Shown in pieces: positions 25,421-33,488 of a stretch of 64,000 bases of DNA. Positions within the stretch are counted from its first letter, which is position 1. Each line of letters begins with the position of its first letter. This DNA is from CAZKAP01 sp964552195 (GTDB taxonomy: Bacteria; Bacteroidota; Bacteroidia; Flavobacteriales; Flavobacteriaceae): the NCBI GenBank assembly GCA_964552195.1, contig CAZKFM010000007.1:90615-154614 (forward strand), written 5' to 3'. The position numbers were made by a program, and so were the translations under genes. The notes beneath the pieces are model-generated. The model saw only the letters and a list, made by a program, of their open reading frames with translations. It had not been told where the DNA came from and searched no databases.

Positions 25421-26035
25421 TTATCCTTTCTTTCGGTGCCGGTCTTCTAAAACCCCGATGACATCCTGCAGTTGATACCCTTTCGCCTTGAGCAATACGG
25501 TCAGGTGAAACAAAAGGTCTGCCGCTTCTCCCAGGAAGAGCTCATCGTTTTCGTCCTTGGCTTCAATGATGGTTTCTACGGCCTCCTCTCCTACTTTCTG
25601 TGCGATTTTATTAATCCCCTTCTGAAACAGATGCCCGACATAACTGGAATCGGGATCGGCTTCTTCGCGGCGCCTATCGATGATGTTCTGAAGCTCGTTC
25701 AGGAAGTAGAAGTCTCCCCCATTGGCCTCGCCCCAGCAGGTATCGGAGCCGGTATGGCACACCGGTCCCTCGGGCCTGGCTTTTATCAAGAGGGTATCCC
25801 GATCGCAATCCCAGGAAGTCGATACCAGGTTCAGATAATGACCACTGCTTTCTCCCTTGGTCCACAAGCGTTTTCTCTTCCGGCTGAAGAAGGTGACCCT
25901 TCCTGTTTCAACGGTTATCTCGTACGACCGTGCGTTCATGTACCCCAGCATCAATACCTTTCCGCTCAGGGAGTCCTGAACGATGGCCGGAAGCAAACCA
26001 TCGATGGCCTTTTCAAAATTCTCCTTCCCATCCAT
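25421..26035 (-). CDS. hisIE: Bifunctional phosphoribosyl-AMP cyclohydrolase / phosphoribosyl-ATP pyrophosphatase
   Basis: A 204-residue fusion catalysing steps 2 and 3 of histidine synthesis. The HisI half (1 to ~108) has GYMNARSYE, TKGESSGHYL and the zinc-binding cysteines of SWDCDRD and GPVCHTGSDTC. The HisE half (~112-204) has the helical pyrophosphatase pattern KVGEEAVETIIEAKD and EAADLLFHLTVLL. It is the last gene of the his operon, 10 bp after hisF. Confidence 0.97.
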   Translation of the reverse strand: MDGKENFEKAIDGLLPAIVQDSLSGKVLMLGYMNARSYEITVETGRVTFFSRKRKRLWTKGESSGHYLNLVSTSWDCDRDTLLIKARPEGPVCHTGSDTCWGEANGGDFYFLNELQNIIDRRREEADPDSSYVGHLFQKGINKIAQKVGEEAVETIIEAKDENDELFLGEAADLLFHLTVLLKAKGYQLQDVIGVLEDRHRKKG

Positions 26036-26045
26036 AATTTTTCAT

Positions 26046-26801
26046 TTAGATTCTTACTCGGATACCGGCCTCTGCCAGATATTCCTTAAGCTGGGGCACG
26101 GTCATTTTGCCGAAGTGAAATACGCTGGCCGCCAGGGCCGCATCGGCCTCGCCCCGACTCAACACTTCGGCGAAGTGCTCCATCTCCCCAGCACCCCCTG
26201 AGGCGATGATGGGTATCTTGAGTTCTCTGCCCAGCGAGCGTATGGTGTCATTAGCAAATCCTTTCTTCGTTCCGTCGTGGTCCATGGAGGTAAACAGAAT
26301 TTCTCCTGCACCTCGGCTCTCCGCCTCACGGCACCAGTCGAAGAGATCAATATCTGTCGGCTCCTTGCCACCCATGAGGTGGACCTTCCAGTAGCCATCC
26401 GTGAACCGGGCGTCTACAGCCACGACTATGCACTGTGAACCGAAGCGTTCGGATAGTTCACTGATCAGCTCGGGTCGCCGGACGGCAGCGGAATTTACCG
26501 ACACCTTGTCCGCACCATTCTGCAGCAACTGATATACGATTTCCGTTCCGTTTACCCCCCCTCCTACCGTGAAGGGGATATTGACCGTCTCCGCCACACG
26601 ATACACTAAATCCAGTAGCGTAGTCCGGCCCTCCTCTGTGGCAGAAATGTCTAAAAATACAAGTTCATCGGCTCCCTGTTGAGCATAAAGTGCAGCCAAT
26701 TCCACCGGATCGCCAGCATCCACCAGGTTCTTGAAATGTATGCCCTTTACCGTGCGACCATCTTTGATGTCCAGGCAGGGAATGATTCTTTTGGTCAGCA
26801 T
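26046..26801 (-). CDS. hisF: Imidazole glycerol phosphate synthase cyclase subunit
   Basis: A 251-residue TIM barrel that makes imidazole glycerol phosphate and AICAR with ammonia from HisH. Catalytic aspartates are D11 (CLDIKDG) and D130 (VAVDAR), and FTVGGGV and IIASGGAG are the phosphate-binding loops. The ATG at 26801 gives the normal N-terminus MLTKRIIPCLDI; the frame could start 36 bp earlier, but that would run into hisA. One base separates it from the hisA stop. Confidence 0.97.
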   Translation of the reverse strand: MLTKRIIPCLDIKDGRTVKGIHFKNLVDAGDPVELAALYAQQGADELVFLDISATEEGRTTLLDLVYRVAETVNIPFTVGGGVNGTEIVYQLLQNGADKVSVNSAAVRRPELISELSERFGSQCIVVAVDARFTDGYWKVHLMGGKEPTDIDLFDWCREAESRGAGEILFTSMDHDGTKKGFANDTIRSLGRELKIPIIASGGAGEMEHFAEVLSRGEADAALAASVFHFGKMTVPQLKEYLAEAGIRVRI

Positions 26802-26802
26802 A

Positions 26803-27552
26803 TCATTCGGATAGGGAGGCGAGTTTGCGAACCTCAAGTTTGCCCTCGAGCAATGCCTTGCCTACAACCACGGCCTCACAACCCAGCTCCTTTAACAGTG
26901 AAAAATCGTTCATCTCATGTATGCCTCCGCTGGCTATGAGCCTGAAAGGAATTTCACGGTCTTCCTCGGAGGCCCGTTTCCTAACCTTTAGGATCATGTC
27001 CCGGTACAAGTCCAGGGAGGGCCCATTAAGCATTCCATCCCGGCTGATATCCGTGCATAGTACATAACGAAATCCCTTATCGAGATAATCGAATACGAAT
27101 TCGAAGACGTCTCTTTCGGTTTGTTCGGTCCAGCCCGAAACCGCAATGCGCCTGTTCCTGGCATCGGCACCTAGTACCATGCTGTCCGGACCGAACTCCT
27201 TCAGCCAGGACTCCACCAATTCGGGCTCTTTAACCGCTACGCTTCCCGCTGTGAATTGTACCACGCCCATGCTCAAAACGCGCCTTGCCTCTTCCGTGGT
27301 CTTTACTCCTCCTCCAAAGTCGATCTTCAGGGGGGTTAAGGAGGCGATCTTTTCCAGAATATCCCAATTGACCACCCTGCCTTCACGAGCGCCATCGAGA
27401 TCGACCAGATGCAGGTAATTAAAACCCTGGTCGCTATAGAATCGGGCTAACTCAACCGGATCTTCGACATAGGTTCGCGAGCTCTTATAATCGCCCTGGG
27501 TAAGCCGAACGCAGCGCCCATCTAGTATATCTATGGCGGGTATAATACGCAT
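26803..27552 (-). CDS. hisA: Phosphoribosylformimino-5-aminoimidazole carboxamide ribotide isomerase
   Basis: A 249-residue TIM barrel performing the Amadori rearrangement of ProFAR to PRFAR. Catalytic D8 (IPAIDIL) and D130 (GADARN), with DFGGGV and IASGGI phosphate loops. The N-terminus MRIIPAIDILDG is canonical. It lies between hisH (4 bp) and hisF (1 bp). Confidence 0.97.
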   Translation of the reverse strand: MRIIPAIDILDGRCVRLTQGDYKSSRTYVEDPVELARFYSDQGFNYLHLVDLDGAREGRVVNWDILEKIASLTPLKIDFGGGVKTTEEARRVLSMGVVQFTAGSVAVKEPELVESWLKEFGPDSMVLGADARNRRIAVSGWTEQTERDVFEFVFDYLDKGFRYVLCTDISRDGMLNGPSLDLYRDMILKVRKRASEEDREIPFRLIASGGIHEMNDFSLLKELGCEAVVVGKALLEGKLEVRKLASLSE

Positions 27553-27556
27553 GTCA

Positions 27557-28138
27557 CTATAGGTTTAAGAAGTTTTTTAGTACGCGCTCCCCAACCTCAC
27601 CGCTCTTTTCCGGATGAAACTGAGTGCCATAAAAGTTGTCCTTAGACAGGGCAGCGCTGTACGAAATTCCGTAATCACAAGTAGCTATCGTATGGGTTGA
27701 AAGAGCCGCATAGTAGCTGTGGACCATATAAATATATCCCTCTCTCGCCCCTTCAAACAAGGGGGAATCTGTGGCCTGTATGCGATTCCAGCCCATATGT
27801 GGTACCTTCCGCCCGGGATCGTGAAACCTCCTCACCTCTGCATCGAATATGCCTATGCCCGGAGTGGGGCCTTCCTCTGTGGATCTGCACATCAGTTGCA
27901 TGCCCAGACATATCCCGAGAACCGGCTGAGTGAGCTCGGGTACGAGTTTGTCCAGACCTTTCTGTCTCATTTGTTCCATTGCGCTCTCCGCATGGCCGAC
28001 ACCTGGGAAGATCAGGCGGTCTGCCTGACGAATCTCTGCGACATTCGAACTTAAGATCCCCTCGAGACCCAGTCGATGAAGGGCAAAGCGTACGCTTTGA
28101 ATATTCCCCGCACCGTAATCGATGATCACAACACTCAT
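27557..28138 (-). CDS. hisH: Imidazole glycerol phosphate synthase glutaminase subunit
   Basis: A 193-residue class I glutamine amidotransferase that supplies ammonia to HisF. Triad: C77 in GICLGM, H175 and E177 in QFHPEKSG. The N-terminal IDYGAGN segment is typical. It overlaps the hisB stop by 4 bp, so translation is coupled. Confidence 0.97.
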   Translation of the reverse strand: MSVVIIDYGAGNIQSVRFALHRLGLEGILSSNVAEIRQADRLIFPGVGHAESAMEQMRQKGLDKLVPELTQPVLGICLGMQLMCRSTEEGPTPGIGIFDAEVRRFHDPGRKVPHMGWNRIQATDSPLFEGAREGYIYMVHSYYAALSTHTIATCDYGISYSAALSKDNFYGTQFHPEKSGEVGERVLKNFLNL

Positions 28139-29271
28139 AAGCTTCCCTTGGTTGAAGGCAACTGCAGGTGACGGGGGTCGCGGCTGACCGCGGCCCGGAT
28201 CGCCCGTGCAAAACCCTTGAATACGGATTCTATTTTGTGGTGCTCGTTATCCCCTTTGGCCTCAATATGAACATTCGCCCTGGCCGAGTCGCAGAAGGAT
28301 TTGAAGAAGTGCTGAAACATTTCCGTAGGCATCTGACCCAGGTACTCCCGTTTAAAATCGAGTTCCCAAACCAAATGACTCCTTCCGCCAAAGTCAACGG
28401 CAACCAGGGCCAGGGCCTCATCCATGGGCAGGACATAACCGTATCGTTCCACTCCTCTTTTGTCCGTCAAAGCCTTATCGAATGCCTCGCCCAGGGCTAT
28501 GCCCGTATCCTCTATGGTATGATGCTCGTCGATATGAAGATCTCCTTTTACCCGGATATCCAGATCCAGTCTTCCATGACGGACCAGCTGTTCCAGCATG
28601 TGGTCGAAAAACCCAATACCTGTCTCTATCAACCCCTTTCCACTTCCATTCAGATCCAGGCGGATTTCAACATCCGTTTCCCGGGTGGTTCTGCGGTGGT
28701 ACACCTTCCTGTATTGTGCGTTCAGAAAACCGTAGATTTCTTCCCACCCCATAGCCTGCCGTTCGATCTGCCGGATAACTGACTCCTGCTCTTCTCCCAG
28801 CTCCTCGGATCCCAGCTTCAGATCACCTCCTATGAGTATCCCCTTGGCCCCTAAATTCTGCGCCAGCTTCATGTCGGTCAGGCGATCACCAATCACAAAG
28901 GAGGAGGCCAGGTCGTAATCCCCGGATAAATATTCCTCAAGTAATCCGGTGTTGGGCTTTCGCGTTGGAGCATTGTCCCGGGCAAAGGTACGGTCGATCA
29001 AAACTCGGGAAAATCGTATCCCTTCACGTTCCAGAGCCTCTAGTACAAAGTCATGCGCAAGCCTGAAGTCTTCCTCTGGAAAGGCAGGGGTTCCCATGCC
29101 ATCCTGATTGGTAACCATCACCAATTCGTAATCGAACTCCCGGGAAATACGTCCCAAATAGGTGAATACTCCGGGAAGGAAACGCACCTTTTCCAGGCGA
29201 TCCACCTGATAATCGGCGGGTTCTTCGATCAGGGTGCCGTCCCGGTCTATGAATAATGCGGTTTTGCTCAT
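28135..29271 (-). CDS. hisB: Bifunctional histidinol-phosphatase / imidazoleglycerol-phosphate dehydratase
   Basis: The ATG at 29271 gives 378 residues; a much longer frame upstream is only hisC antisense-frame read-through. The N-terminal HAD phosphatase (FIDRDGTL, D9 and D11) removes phosphate from histidinol phosphate. The C-terminal IGP dehydratase (from ~residue 186) has FFDHMLEQL, the metal-binding DEHHTIED and FFKSFCDSA. This fused form occurs in enterics and Bacteroidota. Its ATG overlaps the hisC stop (ATGA) and its end overlaps hisH. Confidence 0.96.
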   Translation of the reverse strand: MSKTALFIDRDGTLIEEPADYQVDRLEKVRFLPGVFTYLGRISREFDYELVMVTNQDGMGTPAFPEEDFRLAHDFVLEALEREGIRFSRVLIDRTFARDNAPTRKPNTGLLEEYLSGDYDLASSFVIGDRLTDMKLAQNLGAKGILIGGDLKLGSEELGEEQESVIRQIERQAMGWEEIYGFLNAQYRKVYHRRTTRETDVEIRLDLNGSGKGLIETGIGFFDHMLEQLVRHGRLDLDIRVKGDLHIDEHHTIEDTGIALGEAFDKALTDKRGVERYGYVLPMDEALALVAVDFGGRSHLVWELDFKREYLGQMPTEMFQHFFKSFCDSARANVHIEAKGDNEHHKIESVFKGFARAIRAAVSRDPRHLQLPSTKGSL

Positions 29272-30335
29272 GGTTCCAGTTGCTTTGCCATGTGTATGAA
29301 TTTCCGATTTTCCTCTGGTGTGCCGACAGTGGCCCTCAGGCATTGATCGCAGTGCGGTAGTCGGGAACGATCCCGGATTACTATTCCGCTTTCCAATAAC
29401 TGAAGGTAGCGTTTTCGGGCGTCGTCGACACGGAAGAGCAGAAAATTGGTCTCGCTGGGGAAAACGTGGTCGACCCAGGCAAGACCGGAGAGTTCCTGAC
29501 AAAGACGGTCCCGTTCCTGTCGTATCTGTTCGAGTTCCCGGAGATAGCGCTCTTCCCCTTCGAGCAGTTCGAGCGCAGTTTGCTGATTGAGGGTGCTGAT
29601 GTTGTAAGGGGGCTTTACACGATTCATTAGAGCTATGACTTGAGCTTGGGCAAAGCACATTCCGATGCGCAGCCCCGCCATGCCCCTGGCCTTGGAAAGG
29701 GTCTGAGTCACTATGAGATTGGGATAATCACTCAGCGATTGCACCCAGCTTTCTTCTTTCGAAAAATCCGAATACGCTTCATCGATAACGATCGGGCCCT
29801 TGAAAATCCGGAACAGTCTTTCGATGTCCTGTCGTTTCAGCGTATTGGCAGTGGGATTATTGGGGCTACAAAGAAAAATGGCCTTGGGTCTGAACTCTTC
29901 ACAGGCTTTCTCCAGCCCCCTTAGATCCAATTGAAAGTTTGGAAGCAAAGGTACTTCCCGGGCAACGACCTGATTAATATCCGACCACACTTTATACATG
30001 CCATAGGTCGGGGGACAAATCAGAACACTATCCTCGCCAGGCTGGCAGAATACCCGAAACACCAGGTCCAGTACTTCGTCGGATCCGTTCCCAAGCAGTA
30101 CATGGTCCGCCGGTACCCGCTTAAGTGAGGACAATTTCGTTTTGAGTTGTCTCTGGTAGGGATCGGGATAGCGGTTTACCCCATTGTCGAAGGGATTTTC
30201 ATTGGCGTCCAGAAAGACTATTTCCCGATCCTCCGAATCGTACTCGTCCCGAGCCGAAGAATAGGGCACAAGTACCTGAATGGAAGGACGTACCCAGTCC
30301 TTCAGAAAGCGGCTTGCCTGTGTTTCCTCGATCAT
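29268..30335 (-). CDS. hisC: Histidinol-phosphate aminotransferase
   Basis: A 355-residue class I/II PLP aminotransferase converting imidazole acetol phosphate to histidinol phosphate. FLDANENPF and GNGSDEVLD near the start, SPNNPT, VIDEAYSDF, and the PLP lysine K215 in LSKARGMAGLRIG are all present. It ends in an ATGA overlap with hisB and starts 3 bp after hisD. Confidence 0.96.
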   Translation of the reverse strand: MIEETQASRFLKDWVRPSIQVLVPYSSARDEYDSEDREIVFLDANENPFDNGVNRYPDPYQRQLKTKLSSLKRVPADHVLLGNGSDEVLDLVFRVFCQPGEDSVLICPPTYGMYKVWSDINQVVAREVPLLPNFQLDLRGLEKACEEFRPKAIFLCSPNNPTANTLKRQDIERLFRIFKGPIVIDEAYSDFSKEESWVQSLSDYPNLIVTQTLSKARGMAGLRIGMCFAQAQVIALMNRVKPPYNISTLNQQTALELLEGEERYLRELEQIRQERDRLCQELSGLAWVDHVFPSETNFLLFRVDDARKRYLQLLESGIVIRDRSRLPHCDQCLRATVGTPEENRKFIHMAKQLEP

Positions 30336-30338
30336 TAG

Positions 30339-31628
30339 TTATTGCAATCTGAGGTCCTGCAAACGGACCGTAACGGCATTTTTGTGGGCATCCAACTGCT
30401 CTGCCGCGGCCATGAGTTCGACCTGAGGTCCCAATATGCGCAGGCCCTCCGCGCTCAACCGCTGAAACGTAATGGTCTTGGTGAAGCTCTGAAGGTTCAC
30501 CCCGCTGTGCGTGCGGGCGAATCCGGATGTTGGCAACGTATGGTTGGTTCCTGTGGCATAGTCGCCTGCACTTTCGGGTGAATACGGTCCGAGAAAAACC
30601 GACCCTGCATGGGCAATCCGCTGGGCAAAGAAGTCATTTTCTGCCGTATTGATGATCAGATGCTCTGGTGCATAGGCATTCACGAAATCCAGGGCGTCTT
30701 TGCGATTGTTGAAATAAACCATCTTACTGTTCTCCAGAGCCTGATAAGCGATCTCCCGGCGCGGTAGGTTGGCAATTTGCTCGTGCAAACAGCTCTCAAC
30801 CTGTCTGGCCAATTCTTCCGAAAGGCTTACCAGGACCACCTGACTGTCGATTCCGTGTTCGGCCTGGCTCAGCAGGTCTGCAGCAACGTAGGCTGGATTA
30901 GCTGTTTCATCGGCCAATACCAGGAGCTCACTGGGCCCGGCAGGCATATCTATGGCAGTCCCCTGTAATAGAGCGTACTGTTTACCTGCTGTAACATACT
31001 GATTACCTGGACCAAATATTTTATCCACTTGCGGCACCGTTTCGGTGCCCAGACTTAATGCGGCTACGGCCTGCATGCCGCCAATGGTATACCAGCGATC
31101 CAGATCGCAAAGGCGTGCGGCAAATTGCATTACCGGGTTTACTTCGCCTGTCAGTGATGGTGGCGTACAGAGGGCTATTTCCCGGCAGCCGGCAATCTGA
31201 GCCGGGATAGCCAGCATCAGGATGGTAGAGAAGAGCGGAGCGGTACCGCCGGGTATATAGAGCCCTACCTTCTCAATGGGCCGGGCTTCCTGCCAGCATT
31301 CCACCCCCTCCATGGTCTCCACATGAACGGGAGGTTGCTTTTGGGCGGTATGGAAGCGATGTATGTTCTGGTACGCCTGTCGAATCGCCTTCTGAAGCCG
31401 TGGATCGATTTCCTCCTGGAGTTCTTCCATGCTTCGGGCTGTGTACACCAGGGATTCGGGTCGTACACCATCGAAGGTTTCAGAGTAATCCAATAACGCC
31501 TTATCCCCCTTCTCACCTACTTGTTCAAACATATCCCGGGCGGCTTCCATAAGCTTGCCGGGTTCTTCGGCCGGGCGCGCAGTCAGCGTCACCCAGGCTT
31601 CCCTTGCGGGCGATTCGTAATACCTCAT
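30339..31628 (-). CDS. hisD: Histidinol dehydrogenase
   Basis: A 429-residue enzyme that oxidises histidinol to histidine in two NAD-dependent steps. Characteristic segments are VGLYIPGGTAPLFS, FGPGNQYVTAGK, DMPAGPSE, LSQAEHG, APEHL and THSGVNLQSF, covering zinc and substrate residues. The length is normal. It abuts hisG directly. Confidence 0.97.
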   Translation of the reverse strand: MRYYESPAREAWVTLTARPAEEPGKLMEAARDMFEQVGEKGDKALLDYSETFDGVRPESLVYTARSMEELQEEIDPRLQKAIRQAYQNIHRFHTAQKQPPVHVETMEGVECWQEARPIEKVGLYIPGGTAPLFSTILMLAIPAQIAGCREIALCTPPSLTGEVNPVMQFAARLCDLDRWYTIGGMQAVAALSLGTETVPQVDKIFGPGNQYVTAGKQYALLQGTAIDMPAGPSELLVLADETANPAYVAADLLSQAEHGIDSQVVLVSLSEELARQVESCLHEQIANLPRREIAYQALENSKMVYFNNRKDALDFVNAYAPEHLIINTAENDFFAQRIAHAGSVFLGPYSPESAGDYATGTNHTLPTSGFARTHSGVNLQSFTKTITFQRLSAEGLRILGPQVELMAAAEQLDAHKNAVTVRLQDLRLQ

Positions 31629-32486
31629 TTAGAGCACCATTTTTTCAATTGGACAAACCAGTATACCTTCCGCTCCTGCGGCCCTTAAGGAATCGATAAC
31701 TTCCCAGAAAGCCGTGTCGGATATGACGGTATGAACCGAACACCAATCCGATTCCGCCAGAGGAAGCACCGTCGGACTCCTCATACCGGGCAGTATCTCT
31801 ATCACCTGGCTTAGCCGGTCTTTGGGTACATTCATCAACACGTACTTATTCTTCCGTGCCCTGACTACCGATTGTATGCGAAAACGCAATCTGTCGAGTA
31901 GTTCCCTACGACTGTCGTCGATCTTCGGGCTGCTGACCAGTACGGCCTCGCTTTGCAGCAGTACCTCAACTTCCTTTAAGTTGTTCTTAAACAGGGTGCT
32001 CCCGCTTGAGACGATATCGCAGATCGCATCGGCCAGCCCGATGTTAGGCGCGATTTCCACAGATCCGTTGATCACATGTATATCGGCATCTATACCCTTG
32101 GAAGCGAGATAGTTCCTTACCGTTTCGGGGTATGAGGTGGCTATCCGCTTTCCCTGCAAGTCCGCAAGACCCGAATATTTTACGGATTTTGGTACGGCCA
32201 GGCTTACGCGACATTTGGAAAAACCAAGCGGTTCTTCCACGGTAATCCCCCCCCCTTTTTCTTCCAGGATATTCGACCCGATAATAGCAATGTCAACGAC
32301 TCCGTCCCTCAGGTATTGGGGGATGTCCCCGTTACGCAGGTAAAAGACTTCCAAGGGAAAATTACGGGCCAGGGCCTTGAGCTGGTCCTTGCCATTATCA
32401 ATGGATATGCCCGATTCCTTAAGGATTTTCAGGGAGTCTTCATTCAGCCTTCCACTTTTCTGAATAGCAATTCGAATGGGTTCCAA
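31629..32486 (-). CDS. hisG: ATP phosphoribosyltransferase, long form
   Basis: First enzyme of the pathway, joining ATP and PRPP and the target of histidine feedback. A TTG at 32486 gives 285 residues beginning MEPIRIAIQKSGRLNED, the normal N-terminus. The frame is open to 32525, but that start lies inside the attenuator hairpin and is rejected. The length and the C-terminal segment after ~residue 205 (NVPKDRLSQVIEILPGMRSPTV...) mark the long HisG with an ACT-like regulatory domain, which does not need HisZ. It starts 17 nt after the terminator T-run. Confidence 0.95.
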   Translation of the reverse strand: MEPIRIAIQKSGRLNEDSLKILKESGISIDNGKDQLKALARNFPLEVFYLRNGDIPQYLRDGVVDIAIIGSNILEEKGGGITVEEPLGFSKCRVSLAVPKSVKYSGLADLQGKRIATSYPETVRNYLASKGIDADIHVINGSVEIAPNIGLADAICDIVSSGSTLFKNNLKEVEVLLQSEAVLVSSPKIDDSRRELLDRLRFRIQSVVRARKNKYVLMNVPKDRLSQVIEILPGMRSPTVLPLAESDWCSVHTVISDTAFWEVIDSLRAAGAEGILVCPIEKMVL

Positions 32487-32502
32487 GATGGATTTTGCAA
32501 TT

Positions 32503-32533
32503 AAAAAACCCGTTTGAGGGTTCAAACGGGTTT
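32503..32533 (-). terminator. his operon attenuator (intrinsic terminator upstream of hisG)
   Basis: On the minus strand a perfect 12-bp stem, AAACCCGTTTGA (32533-32522) with its complement (32517-32506), closes a 4-nt loop and ends in a run of six T (32508-32503). It lies between the His-rich leader peptide and hisG, the arrangement expected for transcription attenuation by ribosome stalling. Confidence 0.85.
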
Positions 32534-32566
32534 ACATTATTTTGATAAACACAGAAACACCTCCAG

Positions 32567-32620
32567 CTACGCCGCTAATGGAAAATCGTGACGATGGGGA
32601 TGTGACCAAACACTTTGCAT
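32567..32620 (-). CDS. his operon leader peptide
   Basis: A 17-codon frame, ATG at 32620 and TAG at 32567, encoding MQSVWSHPHRHDFPLAA. Three of five residues in HPHRH are histidine, and the frame ends 34 nt before the terminator stem. When charged His-tRNA is scarce a ribosome should stall here and let the his genes be read. I know of leader-peptide attenuation for his operons in enterics. The peptide here is different in sequence, so the assignment rests on position and His content. Confidence 0.75.
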   Translation of the reverse strand: MQSVWSHPHRHDFPLAA

Positions 32621-32628
32621 ATTGGGCG

Positions 32629-32636
32629 CAAATTTA
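32629..32636 (-). promoter_or_regulatory. Candidate -7 element of the his operon
   Basis: TAAATTTG on the minus strand is an exact TAnnTTTG match, 9 nt before the leader ATG. No TTG occurs at 17-23 nt; the nearest is 27 nt away. Transcription from here would start almost at the leader ATG. Confidence 0.45.
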
Positions 32637-32645
32637 GCACTTAAT

Positions 32646-33461
32646 TTAGTTATTTCCTAAGATCAATGGGAGGCCGTCCTCACCTGAGCCAACGATGACC
32701 ACCTTGGAGTTCGGGGACTCCGCCAGCTTCAGGGTGGCCTGTATTCCTTTTTCCTTGAGTATGTTCGTCGACAGGGACGCGTTGAGTATGCGGTTGGCCT
32801 CCGCCTTACCCTCTGCTTCTATACGCTGTCTTTCGGCCTCAAGGGCGGCAGCTTTATTCCGAAATTCGTATTCCAGTGCGGCTTGTTCCTGCTTGAGTTT
32901 ACGCTCAATAGCATCCCGGATGGATTGTGGAAGAGTAATATCCCTTACCAGTATTTCGTTGAGCTGAATGTACTGGCCTTCCACGATCTCCTTGGTTTCC
33001 TGAAATATTTCCTTCTGAATGGCGTCCCTCTTCTCAGAGTACAGCTGTTCAGGTGTGTATCTGCCGATAACACTCCGGGCAGCGGAACGAATGGCCGGTT
33101 GCAAAACCCGCTCCTTGTACTGTTCACTCTTTTCCTGGTGCAACTGTCCGAGGGTCTCGTAATTGGGCTGATACCAGGCCGAGGCCTCGATCTGTATTTC
33201 CAGACCATTGGAGGAAAGGACTTTCATTTGCTCGTAGAGCTCCTGCTGCCGGACTTCGTAGATGAATACCCTGTTCCAGGGTGCTACCAGGTGAAAGCCT
33301 TCGCCCAGGGGCGGTTTATTGGTAACTACACCGGCACCAAAGGTGCGATAGAGGACACCGGCCTTACCCGAACCGATCACGATAGAAGAACGGGAGACGA
33401 CGATAACCAAAGCGATAAAGGCAATTAACAAAGGCATGGCTAGCCTGGGAAAACTTTTCAT
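32646..33461 (-). CDS. Prohibitin/SPFH-domain membrane protein
   Basis: A 271-residue protein: an N-terminal membrane segment (about 8-27), an SPFH domain (about 28-190: VLYRTFGAGVV, GFHLVAPWNRV, VLQPAIRSAARSVIGRYTPEQLYSEKR) and a coiled-coil with alanine- and glutamate-rich heptads (RNKAAALEAERQRIEAEGKAEANRIL). Prohibitin-like proteins form membrane rings that organise lipids or proteases. It shares the strand with the preceding 674-residue protein 27 bp away. The his leader begins 25 bp after its stop. Confidence 0.88.
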   Translation of the reverse strand: MKSFPRLAMPLLIAFIALVIVVSRSSIVIGSGKAGVLYRTFGAGVVTNKPPLGEGFHLVAPWNRVFIYEVRQQELYEQMKVLSSNGLEIQIEASAWYQPNYETLGQLHQEKSEQYKERVLQPAIRSAARSVIGRYTPEQLYSEKRDAIQKEIFQETKEIVEGQYIQLNEILVRDITLPQSIRDAIERKLKQEQAALEYEFRNKAAALEAERQRIEAEGKAEANRILNASLSTNILKEKGIQATLKLAESPNSKVVIVGSGEDGLPLILGNN

Positions 33462-33488
33462 ACGTTTTATGAATTTGATGATGTGGGC

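Noticed and set aside
29272..29658. N-terminal extension of hisB to 29658
   Set aside because: The extra 129 residues are low-complexity read-through of another frame of hisC, and the ATG at 29271 gives the standard HisB start.
32487..32525. HisG start at 32525 (TTG)
   Set aside because: It lies inside the attenuator hairpin. The TTG at 32486 gives the standard N-terminus.
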